45,246 nt of DNA from an uncultured Lachnospiraceae bacterium (GTDB lineage Bacteria > Bacillota > Clostridia > Lachnospirales > Lachnospiraceae). Below the pieces are notes generated by a model. The model was not told the origin of the DNA. It worked only from the letters and a program-made list of their open reading frames with translations, and ran no database searches. The DNA lies in assembly GCA_902761585.1 (NCBI GenBank), contig CACWKX010000018.1, forward strand, positions 1 through 45,246. Reading direction: 5' to 3'. Position 1 is the stretch's first letter, and each line of letters opens with the position of its first letter. A program made the position numbers and the translations under genes. Of this stretch, positions 1 through 8,400 are shown piece by piece.

Positions 1-315
1 CACCCCGTCCTCCTTCAGCAGCCTGATCTGCTCATTCTCTCCACCAAAAGCGAACGCTTTGGAGACGGCTCCGTCCTTTGTCACAACCCGGTAACACGGA
101 ACATGCTCGGGATCATTGTTTACATGCAGTGCAAACCCCACCACCCGTGCCCAGCGCGGATTGCCCGCAAGCCTGGCTACCTGGCCATAGGTTGCAACCT
201 TGCCTCTCGGAATCTGACGGACAACATCATAGATCCGCTGGAAACTGTTTTTTCCCTTGTCTCCTCCGCCCTCTTCCGAATAAGCTGCCTCATGATATTT
301 AACCAATTTCACCAT
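1..315 (-). CDS. MGMT/ATL-like DNA-binding domain protein, 3' part missing at window edge
   Basis: The reading frame starts at an ATG at 315, eight bases after an AGGAG, and runs off the left edge, so the C-terminus is not seen. About residues 22-100 match the small single-domain relatives of O6-alkylguanine-DNA alkyltransferase: a helix-turn-helix segment (IPRGKVATYGQVARLAG) followed by the active-site-like motif VPCYRVV. True alkyltransferases have PCHRV, and alkyltransferase-like proteins replace the Cys by Trp. Here the Cys is kept but the following His is Tyr. The family binds or repairs O6-alkylguanine in DNA. Whether this copy transfers alkyl groups or only flags lesions cannot be read from the sequence. 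An ATG four bases upstream is out of frame and is not the start. Confidence 0.85.
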   Translation of the reverse strand, partial: MVKLVKYHEAAYSEEGGGDKGKNSFQRIYDVVRQIPRGKVATYGQVARLAGNPRWARVVGFALHVNNDPEHVPCYRVVTKDGAVSKAFAFGGENEQIRLLKEDGV

Positions 316-406
316 CCATTTGTCTCCTTTTGCCCATGCAATAGAAATCTATTTCTATGATATACTGACAGGCAGAAGGTTGCCAGTGCGAATACAGGAG
401 AAACCC

Positions 407-934
407 ATGAAACAGGATCAAAGCAGGAACACCAACAACAGTGATGAAGTGATCAGTCGTCTCAATCAGCAGATCTTCAGTCTCAAAAAGCAGGTTCAGT
501 CTGCCTCCCTTGAGATGGCTATGATGCGTGCCCAGATGGACGACCTGAGGAAAGATGCACGCCGCAGCCTGAGACTCGAGCGTTTCAATGTACCGGACGA
601 TGCCCACATGGAGGAGATCAACGAGACGGTTGCAATGATTGAGAAAGCAATCGGAAAAGAACGCAGAAAAAACCGCTCATCCAGACCTGACAGGGAGGAA
701 AACACCTCTCCGAGCAGACTGGACGAGCGGATTATCCTGATCGTCCTGAAACTGCGCCGCAAAAACTTTACAATCCGCGAAATCGCAGCCCACACCGGCC
801 TCGGCTTCGGAACTGTCCAGGGTATCATCCAGAAATATGGAAGCGATCCCGGTATTCAGAACCTGGTCACCGGCGGAACACAGATGGAGCTGAGCGATTA
901 CATTCTCGTCAAACCCGGCGAAGACGAGAACTGA
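407..934 (+). CDS. Coiled-coil protein with C-terminal helix-turn-helix, function unknown
   Basis: A 175-residue protein. The ATG at 407 is chosen because AGGAG lies six bases upstream; the frame is open further 5' but without a ribosome binding site. Residues about 10-60 are a charged heptad-like coiled coil (ISRLNQQIFSLKKQ and onwards). A polar, Lys/Arg-rich linker follows. Residues about 110-145 look like a resolvase-type helix-turn-helix (FTIREIAAHTGLGFGTVQGII). The combination suggests a DNA-binding protein that oligomerises through its N-terminus. I do not recognise the family and assign no target. It is divergent from the MGMT-like gene and convergent with the aminopeptidase gene, with a hairpin between the latter two. 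Confidence 0.7.
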   Translation: MKQDQSRNTNNSDEVISRLNQQIFSLKKQVQSASLEMAMMRAQMDDLRKDARRSLRLERFNVPDDAHMEEINETVAMIEKAIGKERRKNRSSRPDREENTSPSRLDERIILIVLKLRRKNFTIREIAAHTGLGFGTVQGIIQKYGSDPGIQNLVTGGTQMELSDYILVKPGEDEN

Positions 935-935
935 G

Positions 936-991
936 GAGGCGCAGCCCGGCAGGCTTGCCTGAAAGCAGTCAGACAAGCCTGCCGGCGCCTC
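936..991. terminator. Long hairpin between convergent genes
   Basis: Arms 947-957 and 974-984 are a perfect 11-bp stem. An outer 7-bp stem (936-942 with 985-991) extends it across a four-base bulge. It lies between two converging genes and overlaps the aminopeptidase stop codon. There is no clear T-run on either side, so its terminator role is inferred from position and stem strength. Confidence 0.5.
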
Positions 992-2834
992 AGATTTCCC
1001 TGGTTGCGTGTCTCAGCCAAGTTCTCTCTTCTTCACTCAGGTATGGGGAGATCTCCGCATAAACCCTTCTGTGATAATTGTTCAGAATCTCTTTTTCTCT
1101 CTCTGAGAGCATCTCCGGAACCACCGCATCCAGATCCCACGGCACAAGGGTCAGAACTTCGAATTCCATGAACTGCCCGTACTCATTCTTTTCCGCCTTT
1201 CTGCACAGCATCAGATTCTCGCAGCGGACACCGAACTTTCCGGTCAGATAGATGCCGGGTTCATCGGACGTCACCATCCCCTCTTCAAAGACGCAGGGCG
1301 TGCGGCGTCCCGGTCTCCAGGTATAGTTGACGCTGTTCGGTCCCTCATGGACATTCAGAAGATATCCGACACCATGCCCGGTCCCATGGTTATAGTCAAG
1401 TCCTGCCTCCCACAGCGGACTGCGGGCAAGGTAATCGATGGCTGTCCCGGTGCATCCATAGTGGAATTTCGCAGCACCGAGATTCAGATTGCCGCGCAGC
1501 ACCCGGGTATACATCTCCTTCTCCTCCTGCGTCAGAATTCCGCAGGCAAAGGTCCTCGTGATATCCGTGGTTCCCTCCAGATACTGCCCGCCGGAATCCA
1601 CCAGAAGGAAGCTTCTGGGCTCGAGCGGAATGTCGGTCTCTGGTGTCGGCTCATAGTGCACGATGGCACCATGGGAACCAAAACCCGCGATGGTATCGAA
1701 GCTGATTCCGAGGAAATGCTCCTGTTCCTGCCTGAACTTCAGCAGTCTGTCGCAGGCGGACAGCTCCGTGACCGGATGGGCCGGATCGTAGTGTGCCATC
1801 TGCTGCTTGAGCCAGTACATAAACTTCGTGACCGCCACGCCATCCTTCAGATGCGCCTCTTTGGTGTGCTGCATTTCCACAGGGGTGCGGATCGCCTTCG
1901 GAAGCAAGGTCGGATTCGTCGTATCGACCACGCGGACGCCCTTCGGCACAGAGGACCAGACCGTATAATTGACGGTCGATGTATCAAATAAAAGCGTACT
2001 TTTCTCCGGAATTGTCTTCATCCAGCCGTATAAGTCATTGTAAGGAACCAGACGGACATGATCCTGTTCCAGCTCCCTGACAAGCGCGCTCCCGCAGACA
2101 CCATGAACGGCTGCCGGATCTGCACCGTCCGCAAATGCCTCTGCCTGCGTGAACAGGAGGACTTCCTGCGGTGTCACGGCAACATAGGCCAGAAAAACCG
2201 GATTGCAGGCGACATCATCCCCGCGGAGGTTCAGAAGCCAGGCAATATCGTCAAGGGAAGTCAGCACATGGTAATCTGCCCTGTGGCTTTTCATCGCCTC
2301 TCTCAGATCCGCAATCTTGTCCGCCCTCGACTTCCCCGTCCACTTTGTATCTAGCTCCCAGACCGGACGGCAGGACAGTGCCGGGCGGTCTTCCCAGATT
2401 GCTCCGACCAGATCCAGGTCAGACGATATGGAAGCTCCGTTCTTTTTTGCGATTCCGGCCAGCCTGCTGCCCTTTCCGGCCGTCATGCAGCGGCCGTCAA
2501 AGCCAAGTACCTGGCCCTTTGCAAGGTACGCTGCGATGAACGCCTCTGTCGTCGGGACACCCTCATCGCCCATTCTCATCAGCGTCACCCCGGAATCCTT
2601 CAGCTGATCTGCTGCCTGCAGGAAATACCGGCCATCCGTCCAGAGGTATGCGCTGTCCTTCAGAATCAGCGCTGTCCCTGCCGAACCCGTGAAGCCAGTG
2701 ATAAACTCTCTGCACTTGAAATAGTCTCCAACATACTCTGAGCTGTGGAAATCGTCCGTCGGCACCAGCCAGGCATCAATCCCATGCTTCTTCATCTCCG
2801 CCCTCAGGGCGGTCAGTCTCTCCGGTACTGTCAT
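990..2834 (-). CDS. Xaa-Pro aminopeptidase (aminopeptidase P, peptidase family M24)
   Basis: A 614-residue cytosolic metallopeptidase that removes an N-terminal residue preceding proline. It has the long architecture of eukaryote-type aminopeptidase P: two N-terminal creatinase-like domains (residues about 1-310), a C-terminal pita-bread catalytic domain (about 320-550) and a short C-terminal extension. All five expected dinuclear metal ligands are visible: Asp in LLVDSGG (about 411), Asp in TTDITRTF (about 423), His in GTGHGVGYLLN (about 486), Glu in SDEPGIY (about 523) and Glu in RCENLML (about 539). An AGGAGG lies just upstream of the ATG. The pantothenate kinase gene lies upstream on the same strand with about 100 bases between, so co-transcription is possible. 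There is no signal peptide. Confidence 0.95.
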   Translation of the reverse strand: MTVPERLTALRAEMKKHGIDAWLVPTDDFHSSEYVGDYFKCREFITGFTGSAGTALILKDSAYLWTDGRYFLQAADQLKDSGVTLMRMGDEGVPTTEAFIAAYLAKGQVLGFDGRCMTAGKGSRLAGIAKKNGASISSDLDLVGAIWEDRPALSCRPVWELDTKWTGKSRADKIADLREAMKSHRADYHVLTSLDDIAWLLNLRGDDVACNPVFLAYVAVTPQEVLLFTQAEAFADGADPAAVHGVCGSALVRELEQDHVRLVPYNDLYGWMKTIPEKSTLLFDTSTVNYTVWSSVPKGVRVVDTTNPTLLPKAIRTPVEMQHTKEAHLKDGVAVTKFMYWLKQQMAHYDPAHPVTELSACDRLLKFRQEQEHFLGISFDTIAGFGSHGAIVHYEPTPETDIPLEPRSFLLVDSGGQYLEGTTDITRTFACGILTQEEKEMYTRVLRGNLNLGAAKFHYGCTGTAIDYLARSPLWEAGLDYNHGTGHGVGYLLNVHEGPNSVNYTWRPGRRTPCVFEEGMVTSDEPGIYLTGKFGVRCENLMLCRKAEKNEYGQFMEFEVLTLVPWDLDAVVPEMLSEREKEILNNYHRRVYAEISPYLSEEERTWLRHATREI

Positions 2835-2935
2835 ATCGTCTTTCCTCCTGTGTCATCATTGATCGCGAAAACGACGTTTCATCCCGCCCGGTTTATGCAG
2901 GATGAATCTGTCATAAACTTTCCGTCAAAGCTGGA

Positions 2936-3739
2936 TCAGGCCAGTGCTCCGGCAGCTTTGGCGTCCGCTTCGGATTTTGTATTCTTATGGTAGATTTCTA
3001 CCAGCCCGTCCAGGACGAGTGTCCGGACAAGGGTGATGTCATGCGTGCAGGCTCCGATCACTGTGCCGGCCAGCCCGCCGGTCGCAACGACCTGGATGTG
3101 TGTTCCCGTCTCTGCCTCCACCCGGTCAATCAGGCCGTCAATCATCGCTGCGTTCCCGTAGAGCAGTCCGCTGCGCATCGCGTCCGCCGTATTCTTTCCG
3201 ATGACCTTCTTCGGCACCTCCAGACTGATTCCCTGGAGCATCGATGTTTCCTTCACCAGTGCATCCAGCGACAGCCGAAGTCCGGTCATGATCATGCCGC
3301 CGACATAGCTGCGGGTTTCATCAATCACGATCATCGTCGTCGCGGTCCCCATGTCAATCACCATCAGCGGCGGCTCAAACTTCGCCAGCGCGCCGACCGC
3401 TCCGGCAATCAGATCCGCCCCGATCGAAGTCGGGTCATCCATCCGGATATTCAGACCGGTTTTCAGGCCGGGACCGACCACGTAGGCCTGCACACCACAG
3501 ACCTTCTTCAGGGCAGTCCGCACGATGTATGTCAGCGGCGGGACTACAGAACCGATGATCGCCCCGTCAATCATGGACACATCCACTCCATGAAGATCCA
3601 GGGCTGTCTTGAATAAGATCGCATATTCGAGCGATGTCTTGGAAGTATCCGTGGAAATACGCTCCGTGAATATGGCTTTCCGTCCCTCATATCCCCCGAG
3701 AACTGTATTGGTATTCCCGATATCGATTGCAAGCAGCAT
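2936..3739 (-). CDS. coaX: Type III pantothenate kinase
   Basis: A 267-residue enzyme catalysing ATP-dependent phosphorylation of pantothenate, the first step of coenzyme A synthesis. The start is placed at the ATG at 3739, giving MLLAIDIGNTNT, because this is the conserved N-terminus and an AAGGAG lies about 10 bases upstream; the open frame extends 63 codons further without support. Family motifs in order are the acidic nucleotide loop DIGNTNTVLGGYEG (residues 5-18), GADLIAGAVGA (about 105), DMGTATTMIVID (about 125-136), GGMIMTGLRLSLDAL and the C-terminal ATGGLAG. Length fits the usual 255-265 residues. Type III kinases are not feedback inhibited by CoA; that is family knowledge, not visible here. 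Confidence 0.96.
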   Translation of the reverse strand: MLLAIDIGNTNTVLGGYEGRKAIFTERISTDTSKTSLEYAILFKTALDLHGVDVSMIDGAIIGSVVPPLTYIVRTALKKVCGVQAYVVGPGLKTGLNIRMDDPTSIGADLIAGAVGALAKFEPPLMVIDMGTATTMIVIDETRSYVGGMIMTGLRLSLDALVKETSMLQGISLEVPKKVIGKNTADAMRSGLLYGNAAMIDGLIDRVEAETGTHIQVVATGGLAGTVIGACTHDITLVRTLVLDGLVEIYHKNTKSEADAKAAGALA

Positions 3740-3974
3740 ATCCGCCCGTCTCCTTTTCGTCAGACCGCTTCGCCTGTCCTCTCCGCTCCCATCTTCTATC
3801 CATGCGACATGCATGGAAATGTATGGATCACACATTCTTTCACAATGTCCAGGTCCGGAGGCATCGAGAAACAGCACCCTCGAAGCATCCCGAGTATACC
3901 ACAAGATAAGAAACCCGTGCAGAGACAATTGTCATTTGATTTTGCAAAATTTGATTTTGTATTCTGAATAATCC

Positions 3975-4004
3975 TTGTATCTGCAGCAGGCTCTATGGTA
4001 CACT
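3975..4004 (+). promoter_or_regulatory. Candidate promoter of the Mrp-like gene
   Basis: A weak -35 TTGTAT (3975-3980), 18 bases, then an extended -10 with TG at 3996-3997 and TACACT at 3999-4004. It lies 47 bases before the start codon. The match is moderate. Confidence 0.4.
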
Positions 4005-4050
4005 ATCTGCAGAGTCTGTCAAAACAGACATCCAAGAAGGAGGTTTTCAT

Positions 4051-4917
4051 ATGGCACAGAAAGATCAGGACTGCCAGGAAGCTTCTTCCTGCAGCCGTTC
4101 AAGCTGTGAGGGCTGCCCGGAGCATGGAAAAGAAGCACATGGTCCGCAGAAGTTTCCGCAGAATCCAGGAAGTTTTGTCAAGCATGTGATCGGTGTCGTG
4201 TCCGGTAAGGGCGGTGTCGGAAAGAGCTTCGTGACCGCTTCCCTGGCAAATGCACTTGCAAAAGCCGGTCACAGAGTCGGAATCCTTGACGCCGACATTA
4301 CCGGTCCGTCCATCCCGAAGATGTATGGACTGACCGCTGACCAGACGCGCGCGGTGGATGAACACACGTTGCTCCCGGTCACAGCGTCAAACGGCATCAA
4401 GGTCATGAGTCTGAATCTGATCATCCAGGATCCGGAACAGGCTGTCATCTGGAGAGGACCGATCCTCGGACAGGTGATTCAGCAGTTCTGGAGCGATGTT
4501 GCCTGGGGGCAGCTCGACTATCTGCTGGTTGACATGCCGCCCGGAACAGGTGATGTTCCGCTGACAGTCTTCCAGTCACTGCCGGTTGACGGAATCTTTA
4601 TCGTCACCAGCCCGCAGGATCTGGTTCGCATGATCGTCGCGAAGGCCTGGAACATGGCGCAGATGATGAAGATTCCGGTCCTCGGTATGATCGAAAACTA
4701 CAGCTATCTGAAGTGTCCGGACTGTGGGAAGATCATCAAGGTCTTCGGCGAGAGTCACATCGACGAGGTTTCAAAGAGCACAGGCCTTGAGGTCTGCGGC
4801 AACATCCCGATCAACCCGGACTACGCCCAGCTCGCAGATGAAGGGCGGTTTGCAGAGATGGACGTCGACTTTCTGGACGGGGCTCTGAAGAAGGTAGAGA
4901 GCACGCTCACCGTCTGA
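4051..4917 (+). CDS. Mrp/NBP35-family ATP-binding iron-sulfur carrier protein
   Basis: A 288-residue cytosolic P-loop ATPase that binds and delivers Fe-S clusters to target proteins. The ATG at 4051 follows AAGGAGG by seven bases. Residues 1-45 are a Cys-rich extension with cysteines at about 8, 14, 19 and 22, resembling the N-terminal cluster site of eukaryotic/archaeal NBP35. The deviant Walker A GKGGVGKS is at about 52-59, the Walker B-like DYLLVDMPPGTGD at about 155-165, and the bridging-cluster motif CPDC at 222-225. Classic E. coli Mrp lacks the N-terminal Cys cluster. The gene is monocistronic: the next gene is convergent, with a terminator at 5064-5102. Confidence 0.93.
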   Translation: MAQKDQDCQEASSCSRSSCEGCPEHGKEAHGPQKFPQNPGSFVKHVIGVVSGKGGVGKSFVTASLANALAKAGHRVGILDADITGPSIPKMYGLTADQTRAVDEHTLLPVTASNGIKVMSLNLIIQDPEQAVIWRGPILGQVIQQFWSDVAWGQLDYLLVDMPPGTGDVPLTVFQSLPVDGIFIVTSPQDLVRMIVAKAWNMAQMMKIPVLGMIENYSYLKCPDCGKIIKVFGESHIDEVSKSTGLEVCGNIPINPDYAQLADEGRFAEMDVDFLDGALKKVESTLTV

Positions 4918-4939
4918 TAGTATCAGGTATTATCAGGCC

Positions 4940-5025
4940 GCTCCGCGCTGCCGGGGAATCTGCCAGGCAGCCATGCAGTATGCAGAGAGGGATCCGGGCT
5001 GCTCCGCGCAGCCGGGGAATCTGCC
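4940..5025. repeat. Pair of 25-bp direct repeats with small GC hairpins
   Basis: Copies at 4940-4964 and 5001-5025 differ at one position. Each begins with GCTCCGCGC and continues through GGGGAATCTGCC. The second is embedded in a perfect small hairpin, GGCTGC TCCGC GCAGCC (4998-5014 approximately). They lie in the intergenic space between two convergent genes. Related GCTGC-loop-GCAGC hairpins occur near 12327, 12384 and 29745. Confidence 0.65.
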
Positions 5026-5063
5026 TCACAATGACAGGTTTTTTTCCCGCGCACAGGTATCAG

Positions 5064-5102
5064 AAAGGCACCGGATCACACGAAGGATCCAGTGCCTTTT
5101 TC
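5064..5102 (+). terminator. Rho-independent terminator after the Mrp-like gene
   Basis: Arms 5064-5077 and 5086-5099 form a 14-bp stem with one mismatch and an 8-base loop, followed by a T-run at 5098-5102. The A-run on the other side lets it also serve the converging minus-strand operon. Confidence 0.8.
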
Positions 5103-5163
5103 ATATGCTTCATACTTTTCCGGCTGACTGGCCGAAGTCTCCCTGCCTTTACAAAGTACCGGC

Positions 5164-5817
5164 TCAGATCGTCATTTTCTTGAACGCCTCCGGCTTTACC
5201 ACTTTGATATCCGGAAATTCCTCCTGCATCAGCTTCTTCAGCGGTCTGAGATCAACATCCCGCGACATTGGCGGGAAGGCATTGTCAAAATGCGAGAGGA
5301 CGACGCTTTTCGGCTGGAGGACAGACAGAACCTCGCGGGCACGGGCTGGCAGATCATTGTTGCCCTGGTATGGAAGGATCAGGACATCAGCATGCTTCGG
5401 GTAGGTTTCCGCCGGATCAAGTGCCAGACTCCCCAGGGGCGAGAGTGTGTCGAGGATGTTCCGCCATCTGAACGCAATGTGCCTTGCACGGAGCGGTGTA
5501 ATCCTGATCTCACCAATCGGGTACGTTCTGTCCGGTTGAATTTCCACCACGCGGTCCTGATCCGCCTCAAACCGTTCCAGCGTCTTGACGCACTGCCTTG
5601 TGCAGAAAACCGTAAAGTCACTGTCATCGATCTTGTCCGCGGTAAAGGCAAAGTGATCAAAATGACAGTGTGTGATAAACACCGTATCATACTGAAGCAG
5701 TTCATCATCTGTCAGCGCGACATGTCCGCCCTGCAGCTCCATGAATGGGTCGAACAGGATCTTCTCTTTCCCGCTCTCAAGCACAAAAACGGCAGTTCCA
5801 AGCCAAGTCAGTTTCAT
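5164..5817 (-). CDS. Metallo-beta-lactamase-fold hydrolase (UPF0173-like)
   Basis: A 217-residue small metallo-hydrolase. The first zinc-ligand cluster is the canonical THCHFDHFAF at about residues 50-60. Other ligand positions are plausible at CTRQCVK/ARHIAF and VVLSHFDNAFP near the C-terminus. Substrate is unknown; relatives include L-ascorbate-6-phosphate lactonase-like proteins. The start is placed at the ATG at 5817 (MKLTWLG) because GGAG lies eight bases upstream; a GTG three codons earlier would put that GGAG against the start codon. It is the last gene of the peptide transporter operon, 20 bases after the upstream stop, so it is probably co-transcribed with peptide uptake. The functional link is not known. 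Confidence 0.85.
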   Translation of the reverse strand: MKLTWLGTAVFVLESGKEKILFDPFMELQGGHVALTDDELLQYDTVFITHCHFDHFAFTADKIDDSDFTVFCTRQCVKTLERFEADQDRVVEIQPDRTYPIGEIRITPLRARHIAFRWRNILDTLSPLGSLALDPAETYPKHADVLILPYQGNNDLPARAREVLSVLQPKSVVLSHFDNAFPPMSRDVDLRPLKKLMQEEFPDIKVVKPEAFKKMTI

Positions 5818-5837
5818 TTCAGTCACTCCATTTCCGC

Positions 5838-6587
5838 TCAGTCCACTGCAGCAAGCAGCATTTTTGTATAGTCGTGCTGCGGATCCTCGTATACCTGCCG
5901 GACATCTCCACTTTCCACAATTTCGCCCTGTTTCATGACCAGCACCCGGTCGCAGATCTGGTAAATCACGTTCAGATCATGGCTGATAAACAGATAACTC
6001 AGCCCGAATTCCTTCTTCAGACGGACCAGAAGCCTCAGAATCTGCGCCTGGATGGTCACATCCAGTGCGGACACCGGCTCATCCAGCAGGATCAGCTGCG
6101 GCCGTTGAATCACAGCCGCGGCAATACAGACACGCTGCCGCTGTCCGCCGGACAATTCGTATGGATATCTATCGATATATTCCTCTGAAAGTCCTACCTG
6201 TCCCAGAATCTCCGGAACAAGAGGCCGGCTTGCCCGTTTGCCGCGCCTCTCCCCTGCACGCAGGGCTTCCCGAAGCGTCCACCCCACCGTTCTTGCAGGG
6301 TTCAGGCTCGAGTAAGGATCCTGAAACACCATCTGCGGATGATCCGTATGGTGGATGATCTCACCCTCGTAGTCCATTCCAAGCCCCAGGACCGCACGGC
6401 AGAGCGTCGTTTTTCCGCTCCCGCTCTCTCCGACGAGTCCCAGTGTCTCGCCTTTTTGAATCGAGAATGTCACATCCCGGAGGACCTGCATATCCCGCTC
6501 ACCGAATCCAGAATGTGTTCCGGAGAGTCTGCGTGCTTTCGTATAATAGCTGCTTACATGTCTCACTTCGAGCACAGATTCAGTCAT
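5838..6587 (-). CDS. Peptide ABC transporter ATPase (DppF/OppF type)
   Basis: A 249-residue cytosolic ATPase that pairs with the upstream ATPase to energise peptide uptake. Walker A is GESGSGKTT, the Q-loop is in MVFQDPYSSLNP, the signature is LSGGQRQRV, Walker B is LILLDEPVSALD, and the switch His is in FISHDL. It ends shortly after YEDPQHDYTKMLL, the typical start of the OppF C-terminal tail. The ATG at 6587 is chosen because it overlaps the upstream stop by eight bases (ATGACTGA), implying translational coupling; an in-frame ATG 13 codons earlier lies inside the upstream gene. Confidence 0.9.
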   Translation of the reverse strand: MTESVLEVRHVSSYYTKARRLSGTHSGFGERDMQVLRDVTFSIQKGETLGLVGESGSGKTTLCRAVLGLGMDYEGEIIHHTDHPQMVFQDPYSSLNPARTVGWTLREALRAGERRGKRASRPLVPEILGQVGLSEEYIDRYPYELSGGQRQRVCIAAAVIQRPQLILLDEPVSALDVTIQAQILRLLVRLKKEFGLSYLFISHDLNVIYQICDRVLVMKQGEIVESGDVRQVYEDPQHDYTKMLLAAVD

Positions 6588-7425
6588 ATGTCCTGCACCT
6601 CTCTGCCCTTGCCGGAATGGATGCAATCAATTTCTTCGTATAAGCGTGCTGCGGGCGGGCAAACACCTCCGCTGTCTCCCCGCTCTCCACAATCTTTCCC
6701 CGTTCCATGACCAGGACGCTCTTGCAGATCTTCTTCACGACATGCAGATCATGACTGATAAACAGAATTGTCATGCCGTAATCCTCATTCAAGTTCCTCA
6801 GCAGTTCAAGGATCTGTTCCTGGATCAGAACATCCAGCGCCGTCGTGACCTCATCGCAGATAAGCAGCTTTGGCTTTGTGATCATGGCTGCCGCGATGGA
6901 GGCCCGCTGGAGCATGCCGCCCGAAAGCTCGTACGGATACCGGCTGTACAGCTCCTCCGCATCTCTCAGGCCTGCGAGTCCCATGGCCTCGACGGCCCGC
7001 TTCCTCCGCTCCATTTTCGGTATCCCTCGAACTGTCAGAGCCTCCTCCACCTGTCTGCCGATCCTGCAGAGCGGATCGAAGGTCGTCATCGGGTCCTGAA
7101 ACACCACGCCTACATCCTGCCCCCGGATCCTGCGCAGGTTCTCCTCACTGCAGGAGAACATCTCCCGTCCATCAAGCAGAATGCTGCCTTCCTCGTCCGC
7201 CTTCCCGCGCGGCATCAGACCACTGACACACATCGCCGTCACCGTCTTCCCGCTCCCGCTCTCTCCGACAATGCCCAGCGTGTCTCCCCTCTTCAGGGAA
7301 AATGAAACACCGTTCACCGCATACCGCTCCGGCGCTGCATTGTGAAAGTGAACCCTGAGTCCACTCACCTTCAGCAGGTCTGGTGCCTGCTGCCCGCTGT
7401 TCTTCTGGCTCTGTCTGTCCGTCAT
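6580..7425 (-). CDS. Peptide ABC transporter ATPase (DppD/OppD type)
   Basis: A 281-residue ATPase, partner of the following DppF-like protein. Walker A is GESGSGKTV, the Q-loop is in GVVFQDPMTTFDP, the signature is LSGGMLQRA, Walker B is LLICDEVTTALD, and the switch His is in FISHDLHVV. Walker B has DEV where DEP is usual, but the catalytic Glu is kept. The start is set at the ATG at 7425, five bases after GGGAG. In-frame ATGs at 7500 and 7539 lack ribosome binding sites and would add a low-similarity tail. The C-terminal Fe-S-like extension found in some DppD proteins is absent. Confidence 0.88.
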   Translation of the reverse strand: MTDRQSQKNSGQQAPDLLKVSGLRVHFHNAAPERYAVNGVSFSLKRGDTLGIVGESGSGKTVTAMCVSGLMPRGKADEEGSILLDGREMFSCSEENLRRIRGQDVGVVFQDPMTTFDPLCRIGRQVEEALTVRGIPKMERRKRAVEAMGLAGLRDAEELYSRYPYELSGGMLQRASIAAAMITKPKLLICDEVTTALDVLIQEQILELLRNLNEDYGMTILFISHDLHVVKKICKSVLVMERGKIVESGETAEVFARPQHAYTKKLIASIPARAERCRTYD

Positions 7426-7578
7426 CTCATCTCCCGAATCCCCGCAGGACGTTCGCCCGAACGTTTGCCGCGTGCCTTCCTTCTCTCCATGCCTGTCCAT
7501 GGACCGAACGCCCGCCGGTTCCCCGGCTGTCTGGTCCATGCCTGTCCGTCGCCCCTGATCCCTCTGGACGTCCCGGTT

Positions 7579-8391
7579 TCATACTTGTCCTCTTCCGGTT
7601 CCCTGCTGTATGCCTTCGGAAAGCAGCGAGACAGCCAGGACAAGCAGGACAATCATGCCGCCCGTCCCGAGCGCATACCAGGGTGCTGTATTCAGGTAGG
7701 TCTGACTGTCCTTCAGCATGGACCCCAGGCTTGCCTGCGGCGGCTGAATCCCGACACCCAGAAAGCTCATGCTTGCCTCCGCCAGCACAGCATTGTTGAA
7801 GCCGATCGTCACCGCCGGAAGAAGAACCGGGAACGTATTCGGCAAAATATGCCGAAGCAGAATCCGCCCTGTGGAAACACCCATCAGCCTTGCGGACTGA
7901 ATGTAGTTCATATCCCGCACACGGGCAACCTCCGTCCGGACAACCCGTGCAAAGCTCGGAATAAACAGAAGACCAAGGCAGAGCAGAATGTTCGCCATGC
8001 CTCCGCCGAAGAGGCTGACCACCACCAGTGCAAGCAGGATGGCCGGAAATGCCGTGATCGCGTCACATACCCGCATCAGAACAGCATCTGCAATCCCTCC
8101 GAAATAGCCGCACAGGCTTCCGATCAGCACACCGCCGATGCATCCGACAGCGACCACCCCCAGTGCAATCAGGAAGCTGGTTCCAGCCCCGCTGATCACC
8201 CTCGAAAACACATCCCTTCCGAAGTTATCCGTTCCAAGAAGATGATGCAGGGAAGGCGGCAGAGTCTTCTCCGCCGCATTCATCGCAGTCGTCCCGTACG
8301 GTGTCCAGAAAAATCCTGTCACAATGACAGTTGCCAGCACCAGCGACATGATTTCGCCTGTTTTCAGAAATCCATTCTTCCGAATCTTCAT
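7579..8391 (-). CDS. Peptide ABC transporter permease (DppC/OppC type)
   Basis: A 270-residue inner-membrane permease. One N-terminal membrane segment (about residues 15-35) is followed by the periplasmic-side stretch with LLGTDNFGRDVFSR, the hallmark OppC motif before the transport domain. Four to five more hydrophobic segments follow. The cytoplasmic EAA loop that docks the ATPases is AVLAEASMSFLGVGIQPPQASLG (near residues 208-230). A GAGGAA precedes the ATG. It begins 10 bases after the stop of the DppB-like gene, in the same operon. Confidence 0.9.
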   Translation of the reverse strand: MKIRKNGFLKTGEIMSLVLATVIVTGFFWTPYGTTAMNAAEKTLPPSLHHLLGTDNFGRDVFSRVISGAGTSFLIALGVVAVGCIGGVLIGSLCGYFGGIADAVLMRVCDAITAFPAILLALVVVSLFGGGMANILLCLGLLFIPSFARVVRTEVARVRDMNYIQSARLMGVSTGRILLRHILPNTFPVLLPAVTIGFNNAVLAEASMSFLGVGIQPPQASLGSMLKDSQTYLNTAPWYALGTGGMIVLLVLAVSLLSEGIQQGTGRGQV

Positions 8392-8400
8392 GAAATTTCC

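Noticed and set aside
7425..7539. Longer N-terminus for the DppD-like ATPase starting at 7539
   Set aside because: No ribosome binding site, poor family fit; the ATG at 7425 has GGGAG at good spacing.
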